From positions 1 through 64,000 of the forward strand of contig UCMT01000067.1 in the NCBI GenBank assembly GCA_900473795.1: a DNA stretch of 64,000 bases. Direction: 5' to 3'. This DNA comes from Hyphomicrobiales bacterium. GTDB lineage: Bacteria; Pseudomonadota; Alphaproteobacteria; Rhizobiales; Rhizobiaceae. Of the stretch, positions 36,786 to 44,504 are shown one piece after another. Below the pieces are notes generated by a model. The model was not told where the DNA came from and did not search any database. It was given only the letters and a program-made list of their open reading frames with translations. The stretch's first letter is position 1. Each line of letters begins with the position of its first letter. A program made the translations under genes and the position numbers.

Positions 36786-37544
36786 ATGAATCGCCACTAC
36801 ATATCGACCCTCGCCCTCGCCTTCGCCACGAGCGTGATTGCCTTCGCAGCCCAGGCTGCCGATGTGAAGAACATCGTCATCGTCCATGGCGCGCTCGCCG
36901 ACGGTTCGGGCTGGCGCAAGGCATCTGATATCCTCGTGCAGAGAGGCTTCAACGTCACGATTGTACAGCAGCCGATCACTTCGCTTGCCGACGACATCGC
37001 CGCAACCAATCGGGTGCTCAACCTACAGGACGGCCCGACGCTTCTCGTCGGCCACAGCTATGGTGGCATGGTGATCACCGAAGCTGGCCACAGCCCCATC
37101 GTCGCTGGTCTCGTCTACGTCGCAGCCTTCCAGCCGGACCGGGGCGAAAGCCTGCTCAGCCTCGCAAGCTCAAAGCCGGCCGGAGGCATGAACATTCGCG
37201 AGACGAAAGACGGACAATACCTCTACCTAGACCCCGCCGCTTTCGCGAACGATTTTGCCGCCGACCTGCCGAAGGACGACGCCGCGTTCCTGGCAACGTC
37301 GCAGGTCTTCGCCTCCAAAGAAGCCTTCTCCGCCAGGGCCGGTGATCCCGCCTGGAAAACCAGGAAAAGCTGGTCGGTCGTCGCCACCGAGGACCGCGCA
37401 ATCAATCCTGAACTGGAACGCGAGATGGCGAAGCGCGCCGGTAGCGTGGTGACCGAGATCAAGGCGAGCCACGCAGTATTCGCCTCACAGCCCGAAAAGG
37501 TTGCCGACGTTATCGAAACAGCGGCGAAGGCAATGTCGCGTTGA
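36786..37544 (+). CDS. Exported alpha/beta hydrolase
   Basis: A 252-residue alpha/beta hydrolase with a Sec signal peptide (MNRHYISTLALAFATSVIAF, then AAQAAD). The mature protein shows KNIVIVHGALADGSGWRKA (oxyanion region) and the nucleophile elbow GHSYGG with serine, then a final helix containing the histidine in KASHAVFASQPEKV. This is the common family of esterase-like hydrolases in rhizobia. The ATG at 36786 follows AGGAGTG. It lies 31 bp after dipZ and is probably co-transcribed. The substrate is unknown. Confidence 0.92.
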   Translation: MNRHYISTLALAFATSVIAFAAQAADVKNIVIVHGALADGSGWRKASDILVQRGFNVTIVQQPITSLADDIAATNRVLNLQDGPTLLVGHSYGGMVITEAGHSPIVAGLVYVAAFQPDRGESLLSLASSKPAGGMNIRETKDGQYLYLDPAAFANDFAADLPKDDAAFLATSQVFASKEAFSARAGDPAWKTRKSWSVVATEDRAINPELEREMAKRAGSVVTEIKASHAVFASQPEKVADVIETAAKAMSR

Positions 37545-37550
37545 TGCCGA

Positions 37551-37584
37551 AGGTGGCGACCCGAGCAACAAGGGGTCGCCACCT
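37551..37584 (+). terminator. 12-bp hairpin after the dipZ-hydrolase unit
   Basis: AGGTGGCGACCC (37551-37562) is exactly mirrored at 37573-37584 around a 10-nt loop, starting six bases after the hydrolase stop. No T-run follows. Confidence 0.55.
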
Positions 37585-38203
37585 GCCCGCCTTGAACGGA
37601 ATCGAACCGGGCGGCCCGGCAATTGGGAGTCCGGACCAGCTCATATGAAATCCTCGCAATCAAGTGCGCTTTCGATCGGCTATCGGAGAAGGTTAGGAAA
37701 CCTCTTCTCGCGCAACTTTTTCCGACGATGTCCACGGCTTTGTGCCAAACAGCTCTTCCTTGTCATCGGTGACGCCCATAATCGATCGGAATTGCTGCGG
37801 CACGCCAACTTGAAACACCATTGCTGCCTGGTGCGAGGAACCATGCATGGCCGCCGCGCGCACAAGGGATATGCGGTAGTCCGTGCCGAGATATTTCATC
37901 AAGGGATCGATCCAGCGCGCAGGATCCGGAGCGCCGGATGTAATCATCCAGCGAAGGCATCCGTCAATCATACGCGAAAACAAACAGAAATATAGGGGTT
38001 TTGCATATGATTGGCGACCCACCGTCGCCACTCGGTTGGAGCTCTGCAACGGCATGAGGTCCGAGCGGGAGGCAAAATTCTGTAAGTAAAAATCTCTCCT
38101 GGACCATCGGGCATACCGGGTCCCATTGTCATGCTCTGCATGAAATTTGGTAAAAATTGCATTCATCCCTATATTTGGGTATGGTGAGTGCAGGAGCTAC
38201 CCC
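37585..38203. other. Region with tRNA-Gly-like remnant and a leftward unidentified frame
   Basis: Read leftwards from about 37637, the sequence resembles the D-arm to T-arm part of a tRNA-Gly(CCC): AGCTGGT, then anticodon loop CTCCCAA, then GGTTCGATTCC. The stems do not pair fully and the acceptor end is missing, so it is at best a decayed fragment. From 38166 to 37693 on the minus strand a frame is open for 157 codons; its second half (LGTDYRISLVRAAAMHGSSH and QFRSIMGVTDDKEELFGTKP) looks coding-like but has no start signal I trust. Confidence 0.4.
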
Positions 38204-38791
38204 ATGACGAAATTACAGGAACTGAAAAGGCATCTGCGATCCGGCAAGGTCTACCGTCGGGAAGACCTCGCTCAATGGTCGTCATCGGTTGATCGGCACC
38301 TGCAGCAGCTCCTTGCGGAAGGATATCTGACCAAACTATCGACCGGTGTCTATCACCGGCCGAAGCAGACGCCGTTCGGTAAGGCCCCCGCCGAAGATAA
38401 TGCCCTTATCGAGGCGTTCCTGAAGGACGACCGTTATCTCGTCACATCGCCCAACGCCTATAACAGCCTTGGTGTCGGAGCGACGCAGCTCTACAACAAA
38501 ACCGTCGTCTACAACCACAAGCGCCACGGCAACTTCACGCTTGGCGGACGGGAATTCGAATTCCGCAAGAAACCGGCCTTCCCCAAAGCCCTGACCAAAG
38601 AGTTTTTGCTGGTCGACCTGGTCAATAATCTCGACCATCTGGCCGAAGACCGTGAACAGGTGTTGGCCCGCGTGAAAGAGCGGGCCCTACAAGGCAACCG
38701 CAGCGCTCTCACCCGTGCCGCCAAGGAATACGGCATGGTGCGCACGCGGAAGTTCTTCAACGGACTGGTAGCGGATGCGCATGCCGGCTGA
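38204..38791 (+). CDS. abiEi: AbiEi-type antitoxin (type IV toxin-antitoxin)
   Basis: A 195-residue protein with an N-terminal winged helix (KLQELKRHLRSGKVYRREDL, then RHLQQLLAEGYLTKLSTGVY) and a C-terminal domain with YLVTSPNAYNSLGVGATQLY, as in the AbiEi/DUF6088 antitoxin family. Such proteins bind DNA and repress the operon while counteracting the nucleotidyltransferase toxin without direct contact. AGGAG lies 8 bases before the ATG at 38204. It overlaps the toxin gene by 17 bases. Confidence 0.88.
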   Translation: MTKLQELKRHLRSGKVYRREDLAQWSSSVDRHLQQLLAEGYLTKLSTGVYHRPKQTPFGKAPAEDNALIEAFLKDDRYLVTSPNAYNSLGVGATQLYNKTVVYNHKRHGNFTLGGREFEFRKKPAFPKALTKEFLLVDLVNNLDHLAEDREQVLARVKERALQGNRSALTRAAKEYGMVRTRKFFNGLVADAHAG

Positions 38792-39725
38792 TTTCCTGCA
38801 TAACCATAAGGACTTCGCATCCCTGCTGCGCATCGTCGCGGACGAATTGAAGGTGCAGCCCGTGCTGGTCGAAAAAGACTATTGGATCATGCACTGCCTG
38901 TACGGCCTGCAGCAGCTGGACATGGCGTTCGAGCTGAAAGGCGGGACGTCGCTTGCCAAAGGATACCGGATCATCAACCGATTCTCGGAGGAGATCGATA
39001 TCCGCATTGAGCCTCCGGCGAAGATGGATGTCAAAACGGGCCCCAATCACGATAAGCCCGCCCATCGGGAAAGCCGCAAGGCCTTCTATGATTGGCTGGC
39101 CGCGACGATCACGATCGACGGAATTCAAAGCATTGAGCGTGATGCGGAGTTTGACAACGAGAGTTATCGCAGCGGCGGCATCCGCATCTATTATCCCGAG
39201 AAGACCGGCACGAAGTCGGTGCTGAAAGATGGCGTGCTGCTCGAGGCTGGCTTCGATACCGTTGCTCCCAATATCGAGAAGGACATCAGCTCCTGGGCCT
39301 ACGATTATGCGTCATCGCGCGTGGAGTTGATCGATAATCGCGCGCTGGCCGTGCCCTGCTACGAACCCGGCTACACCCTGGTGGAAAAGCTCCAGACCAT
39401 TTCCACCAAATATCGCAAGCAGCAGCAAACTGGACAGTTCCCTGTTAATTTCCTTCGGCACTATTACGACGTCTACTGCCTGCTTGGCCAACCGGATGTG
39501 CAGGCCTTCATCGGCACGGAGGCGTATCTCGCCCACAAGGATCGGCGCTTTCCGAAACTCGACAATCCGGATGTCAGTGGCAATCCAGCATTCAGCCTTT
39601 CCGACCCCGAGATTTCCGCGCTTTACGAAAGCGCTTATGAGCAGACCGCGGCGCTCTATTATCACGGCAGGCCCAGCCTGAAAGAGATTCTAACGCGTAT
39701 CGCGTCTTACGCAGATCGCCTCTAG
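38775..39725 (+). CDS. abiEii: AbiEii-family nucleotidyltransferase toxin
   Basis: A 316-residue nucleotidyltransferase of the AbiEii/MenT group. The catalytic loop ELKGGTSLAKGYRIINRFSE with following EEIDIRI lies at residues 54-77, and the conserved late segment YTLVEKLQTISTKYRK near residue 200 holds the helix found in this family. Related enzymes block growth by transferring nucleotides onto tRNA acceptor stems, giving phage defence or plasmid stability. Overlap with the antitoxin gene shows they are one operon. Confidence 0.9.
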   Translation: MRMPADFLHNHKDFASLLRIVADELKVQPVLVEKDYWIMHCLYGLQQLDMAFELKGGTSLAKGYRIINRFSEEIDIRIEPPAKMDVKTGPNHDKPAHRESRKAFYDWLAATITIDGIQSIERDAEFDNESYRSGGIRIYYPEKTGTKSVLKDGVLLEAGFDTVAPNIEKDISSWAYDYASSRVELIDNRALAVPCYEPGYTLVEKLQTISTKYRKQQQTGQFPVNFLRHYYDVYCLLGQPDVQAFIGTEAYLAHKDRRFPKLDNPDVSGNPAFSLSDPEISALYESAYEQTAALYYHGRPSLKEILTRIASYADRL

Positions 39726-39941
39726 CGATTCCGCTGTGTACCGGCTAGTCGAAGCCTTCTGATCGATCTATCGATGGGCGTCAGACAACTCAGTAAACTT
39801 GGACAAGAATCGATCACGGGCTGTCGCTGGAGAAAGAAAATCAATCCGAATAGACGCCTAATGCGATTTGACGTGAACTCCCGCACATACCGTAATAGAG
39901 GACTGATGATTTAAGAGGCGCAAGGCGCCCAAAGGATGTGC

Positions 39942-39955
39942 AAGTGCATGCACTT
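39942..39955. promoter_or_regulatory. 14-bp palindrome, possible NtrC-type enhancer
   Basis: AAGTGCATGCACTT is a perfect palindrome about 91 bp upstream of the predicted sigma-54 start. Distance and TGCA half-sites fit an NtrC-like enhancer, although the match to the usual GCACCA/TGGTGC form is poor. The rest of 39726-40012 shows no gene. Confidence 0.4.
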
Positions 39956-40013
39956 TTCGCGTTGGAGACCGTGCTGCCTCAATGCAATCACGCAAAATCA
40001 ACTACTTAAAGTT

Positions 40014-40029
40014 TGGCACGGCCTTTGCT
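40014..40029 (+). promoter_or_regulatory. Sigma-54 (RpoN) promoter of the guanidine operon
   Basis: TGGCACGGCCTTTGCT matches the consensus TGGCAC-N5-TTGCT exactly, with the -24 GG and -12 GC at the required distance. It predicts a transcript start near 40040, just before the riboswitch. RpoN promoters are used in rhizobia for nitrogen-starvation genes, which suits a nitrogen-scavenging operon. Confidence 0.85.
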
Positions 40030-40048
40030 TGTTAACCTGTAGAGTTGG

Positions 40049-40161
40049 TGGCTAGGGTTCCGGCGCTTCGACAAGCGTGCTGGTCCGAGAGCTGCCACCG
40101 GTTGGGGAGACATCCCGCCGGGTGCACGGCGGGACAAAAGCCCGGGAGACCTCGTTAGCCA
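40049..40161 (+). promoter_or_regulatory. Guanidine-I riboswitch (ykkC class)
   Basis: The conserved segments are all present in order: CTAGGGTTCCGG (40052-40063), CTGGTCCGAGAG (40080-40091), ACGGCGGGA then AAAAGCCCGGGAGAC (40125-40150). The closing helix P1 pairs TGGCTA (40049-40054) with TAGCCA (40156-40161). These are the ligand-binding motifs of the ykkC/guanidine-I aptamer. The downstream genes are exactly those expected under guanidine control (importer, DUF1989 pair, biotin carboxylase, allophanate hydrolase). Confidence 0.93.
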
Positions 40162-40219
40162 AGGGATTGGCGGCGCGATGGTCCATGCCGATCCCTTTTT
40201 GAAGAAAAACAAAAAGGGG
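40158..40219 (+). promoter_or_regulatory. Expression platform: competing terminator-like and ribosome-site hairpins
   Basis: Three mutually exclusive helices can form. GCCAA (40158-40162) can pair with TTGGC (40167-40171) around a GGGA tetraloop. GGGATTGGC (40163-40171) can pair with GCCGATCCC (40187-40195), followed by TTTTT, which looks like an intrinsic terminator. CCCTTTTT (40193-40200) can pair with AAAAAGGG (40211-40218), which contains the Shine-Dalgarno of the first gene. The arrangement allows translational control in the ON direction, as explained in the findings. Confidence 0.65.
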
Positions 40220-40226
40220 AATTTCA

Positions 40227-41300
40227 ATGCAGACTTTTTCGAAAACGCTCTCCATCACCGCACTGGCGACTTCGCTGGCTTTCGGGATGACGTCAAACGT
40301 CTTTGCGGCACCGAAGACCGACTTCAAGGTCGCATGGTCGATCTATGTCGGCTGGATGCCGTGGGGCTATGCGGCCGACAAGGGTATCGTGAAGAAATGG
40401 GCTGACAAGTATGGTCTCAAGATCGAAGTCACCCAGTTTAACGACTACGTCGAATCGATGAACCAGTACACGGCCGGCGCCTTCGACGCCGTCACGCTCA
40501 CCAACATGGACGGCCTCTCCATTCCAGCAGCTGGCGGCGTCGATACGACCGCCGTCATTGTCGGTGACTTCTCCAACGGCAACGACGCGGTGATCCTCAA
40601 GGACAAGGCGAGCCTCGCCGACGTGAAGGGCCAGAACGTCAATCTCGTCGAGTTTTCCGTCTCGCACTATCTGCTCGCCCGGGCACTTGAAAGTCTCAAG
40701 CTGACCGAACAGGACGTGAAGGTGGTCAACACCTCCGACGCCGACATGGTCGGCGCCTACAAGACGGCGGATGTCACGGCGGTGGTCACCTGGAACCCGC
40801 TCGTTGCGGCCATTCTCGAAGATCCGACCGCCAAGAAAGTTTTCGACAGTGCGCAGATCCCCGGAGAGATCATTGACCTGATGGTCGCCAATTCCAACGT
40901 GCTGAAGGACAATCCGAATTTCGGCAAGGCGCTCGCCGGGATCTGGTACGAAACCGCGGCGCTGATGACGGCAGACAGTGATGAAGGCAAAGCAGCGCGC
41001 GAAGCAATGGGCTCCGCATCCGGCACCGATCTGAAGGGCTTTGAAGCCCAGATCGCAGCCACGAAGCTGTTCGACAAGCCGGCAGACGCGGTCGCTTTTA
41101 CGGCATCGCCGAACCTGCCGAAGACGATGGATCTGGTGCGCAACTTCCTGTTCGAAAAAGGCCTGCTCGGCAGTGGTGCCGCGTCCGCAGACGTCATCGG
41201 CATCGAAATGCCGGACGGCAAGGTTCTCGGCGACCGCGGCAACGTCAAGCTGCGCTTCACGGAGACCTACATGAAGGCCGCCGCTGACGGTTCGCTCTGA
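40227..41300 (+). CDS. Guanidine/urea-type ABC transporter, substrate-binding protein
   Basis: A 357-residue exported binding protein of the SsuA/NMT1-like superfamily. The signal peptide covers about residues 1-27 (ALATSLAFGMTSNVFA core). The mature start KVAWSIYVGWMPWGYAADKG and the later DAVTLTNMDGLSIPAA segment are those of the protein usually annotated as putative urea transporter component next to urea carboxylase genes. Because a guanidine-I riboswitch precedes it, guanidine is the more likely cargo. AAGGGG lies seven bases before the ATG. First gene of the operon. Confidence 0.92.
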   Translation: MQTFSKTLSITALATSLAFGMTSNVFAAPKTDFKVAWSIYVGWMPWGYAADKGIVKKWADKYGLKIEVTQFNDYVESMNQYTAGAFDAVTLTNMDGLSIPAAGGVDTTAVIVGDFSNGNDAVILKDKASLADVKGQNVNLVEFSVSHYLLARALESLKLTEQDVKVVNTSDADMVGAYKTADVTAVVTWNPLVAAILEDPTAKKVFDSAQIPGEIIDLMVANSNVLKDNPNFGKALAGIWYETAALMTADSDEGKAAREAMGSASGTDLKGFEAQIAATKLFDKPADAVAFTASPNLPKTMDLVRNFLFEKGLLGSGAASADVIGIEMPDGKVLGDRGNVKLRFTETYMKAAADGSL

Positions 41301-41365
41301 ACGATCACCAACGGCGGTGCAGGTTCGCTGTGCCGCCCTCTTCCTTTCATCTGCGGAGCCATGTC

Positions 41366-42180
41366 ATGCGCTGGATCAACACCAGGCCGAGCCGGGGCGC
41401 ACAGCTTACCCTCACGCTTCTGCCCTTCGTGCTGCTGGTTGCCGCCTATGCGACGGGATCGGCGGCACGCCTGGCGGAAAATGCCAATGACAAGCTGCTG
41501 CCGAGTCTCACGGGCTTTGCCGACGCCATCAACCGGCTGGCGTTCCTGCCGGATGCGCGCACAGGCGACTTTCTGCTGTGGTCCGATACGGCCGCAAGCC
41601 TGGTTCGGCTTTTCGCAGGTCTCGGCATTTCGACCGTGACCGCGCTGCTGATCGGCATGGCGATCGGCTTGCTGCCTTATCTTCGGGCACTGCTCGCCCC
41701 CTTCGTTGCCGTCATTTCCATGGTCCCGCCGCTGGCGCTCTTGCCCATTCTCTTTATCGTCATGGGCCTTGGCGAAGCCTCGAAAATCGCACTGATCATC
41801 ATCGGCGTCGCGCCGACGATGACCCGCGACCTGGCCCTGAAGGCGCTGGAACTGCCGCGCGAGCAGATCGTCAAGGCGGAAACGCTGGGCGGCTCGTCCT
41901 GGCAGATCGCCCTTCGCGTCGTGCTGCCGCAGATCCTGCCCCGGTTGATCACCTGCGTGCGGCTGCAACTCGGCCCCGCATGGCTGTTCCTCATCGCTGC
42001 GGAAGCGATCTCGTCGGACTCCGGGCTCGGCTACCGCATCTTTCTCGTCCGCCGCTACCTGTCGATGGACATCATCTTTCCCTACGTCGTCTGGATCACC
42101 CTTCTCGCTGTTCTGACGAACTTCATCCTCGATCAAATCCGCATTGCCGTCTTCCCCTGGTCCGAATTGGAGAAGCAGGG

Positions 42181-42184
<4 letters not shown>
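41366..42184 (+). CDS. ABC transporter permease (guanidine/urea-type importer)
   Basis: A 272-residue inner-membrane permease of the SsuC/TauC type. Membrane segments begin with LTLLPFVLLVAAYATG, and the EAA-type loop is near residue 178 (VKAETLGGSSWQIALRVVLP). I chose the ATG at 41366, preceded by CGGAG, instead of a GTG 12 codons upstream. Its stop overlaps the ATPase start (ATGA). It forms the channel for the substrate delivered by the preceding binding protein. Confidence 0.92.
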
Positions 42185-43008
<824 letters not shown>

Positions 43009-43010
43009 CC

Positions 43011-43829
43011 ATGCACGTCAGACGTTCCGCAGAGGAAATTGCCGCCAACCGGCAACGCTACGAAGAACACCAGAAGAAGGGGCTGGAATTTGCACCGAAG
43101 GCGCTGCCCTCAGCGAGTGCCCTGCCCGCGCCGGCAATCCAACCCAGCGCGATCATTCATCAGGAAACGATCCCTGGCGGCTGGTACTGGTGGACCCTTT
43201 TGAAGCGTGGCGAGGCATTGCGTATCGACCAGCAGGATGGCGCCTCGACCGTGGCGCTGATCGCCTGGAACGCGGCCGATACCAGCGAAAGGCTCAATCT
43301 GGTCGATACCGTCAAGGTTCAGTGGACAACCGCGCTCGGCAAGGGCCGGGTGATTTTCTCGGACATGGGCCGCGTGATGTTCTCGATGATCGAGGATAGC
43401 TCCGGCGCGCATGATTGCCTGATGGGCGGATCGACGGCCGCATCGAACGCCGCCAGATATCCGGGCGCAAAGACCCGCAACACCCGCGACAACTTCATCC
43501 TCGCAGCCGGAAAGCTCGGTCTGGATCGCCGCGATATTCCCGCCGTGCTCAATCTCTTTGCGCCTGTCCAAATCGACGATGCCGGTGGTTTCCACTGGCG
43601 AGGCAAGCCATCCAACGGCGCCGACTACGCCGAGTTGCGGGCCGAGATGGACATGCTCGCCGGTCTTTCCAACTGCCCGCATCCGCTCGATCCCAATCCG
43701 GTCTATGCGCCGGCACCGGTGGCGGTCACCCGTTTCCGCGCCGCTGCACGGGCAGCAGACGATCTAGCCCGCACAGCCACCGCCGAAGCCGTCCGCGGCT
43801 TCGAGAACAACGCCATGATGCAGGCCTGA
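43011..43829 (+). CDS. DUF1989 protein, urea carboxylase-associated protein 1 (carboxyguanidine deiminase subunit type)
   Basis: A 272-residue DUF1989 protein, annotated in most genomes as urea-amidolyase-associated protein 1. Conserved segments are QETIPGGWYWWTLLKRGEAL, VALIAWNAADTSERLN and KTRNTRDNFILAAGKLGL. Work on guanidine assimilation has shown that the paired DUF1989 proteins form a carboxyguanidine deiminase, which converts carboxyguanidine to allophanate. The pair encoded here, under a guanidine riboswitch, fits that role. Start two bases after the ATPase stop. The position of the metal-binding cysteines is similar to its partner. Confidence 0.9.
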   Translation: MHVRRSAEEIAANRQRYEEHQKKGLEFAPKALPSASALPAPAIQPSAIIHQETIPGGWYWWTLLKRGEALRIDQQDGASTVALIAWNAADTSERLNLVDTVKVQWTTALGKGRVIFSDMGRVMFSMIEDSSGAHDCLMGGSTAASNAARYPGAKTRNTRDNFILAAGKLGLDRRDIPAVLNLFAPVQIDDAGGFHWRGKPSNGADYAELRAEMDMLAGLSNCPHPLDPNPVYAPAPVAVTRFRAAARAADDLARTATAEAVRGFENNAMMQA

Positions 43830-43839
43830 GGAGGCGAAT

Positions 43840-44502
43840 ATGATCGACTTCATTCAAACCGACGCCTCGCGCACCATCGAAAACGCAGCCCAGGATCATT
43901 TCATCCCGGCCGAAGCGCCATGGTCCGGCGTCGTGCGCAGGGGGCAGACGATCCGCATCGAGGACAGCTACGGCCAGCAGGCGATCGACACGCTGTTCTA
44001 CAAGGCCGACGATTTCGCCGAACGCTATTCCAACCAGGACACGATGCGGGAACAGGGGGCGGCCTATATCGGAACCGGAACTCGGATCATCTCCAACGAA
44101 GGCAACGTCATGCTGAAGATGACGGCTGACAGTTGCGGCCGCCACGACACGTCGGCCGGCGCCTGCTCCTGCGAGAGCAACACCGTGCGCTTCGGCCACG
44201 GCACCAAATATCTTCATGCCTGCCGCGACAATTTTGTGCTGGAGGTGATGAAGCACGGCATGAGCAAGCGCGACATCGTGCCCAACATCAACTTCTTCAT
44301 GAACGTGCCGATCAGCCCCGATGGCAAGATGACCATCGTCGATGGCATCTCCGCGCCTGGCGACTATGTCGAGCTGGTGGCCGAGATGGACGTACTCTGC
44401 GTCATTTCCAACTGCCCGCAAATCAACAATCCCTGCAACGGCTTTGATCCGACGCCGATCCGCGTGCTGATCTGGGACGCTACACCAGGCACCGGGGCCT
44501 AA
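43840..44502 (+). CDS. DUF1989 protein, urea carboxylase-associated protein 2 (carboxyguanidine deiminase subunit type)
   Basis: A 220-residue DUF1989 protein, the second member of the pair. It carries WSGVVRRGQTIRIEDSYGQQ, AIDTLFYKADDFAERYSNQD and the cysteine-rich SAGACSCESNTVRFGHGTKY, followed by CRDNFVLEVMKHGMSKRDIV. The latter two regions are the probable metal/active-site part and parallel KTRNTRDNF in the partner. It starts ten bases after the partner stop with GAGGAGG before the ATG, so both subunits are made together. Confidence 0.92.
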   Translation: MIDFIQTDASRTIENAAQDHFIPAEAPWSGVVRRGQTIRIEDSYGQQAIDTLFYKADDFAERYSNQDTMREQGAAYIGTGTRIISNEGNVMLKMTADSCGRHDTSAGACSCESNTVRFGHGTKYLHACRDNFVLEVMKHGMSKRDIVPNINFFMNVPISPDGKMTIVDGISAPGDYVELVAEMDVLCVISNCPQINNPCNGFDPTPIRVLIWDATPGTGA

Positions 44503-44504
44503 GC

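Noticed and set aside
37590..37640. Functional tRNA-Gly gene
   Set aside because: D-loop, anticodon loop and T-loop words are seen, but the T-stem and acceptor stem do not pair, so at most a remnant.
41578..42180. 200-codon N-terminal extension of the second ABC ATPase
   Set aside because: It overlaps the permease gene in another frame. The ATG at 42181 begins exactly at the usual ATPase start and overlaps the permease stop.
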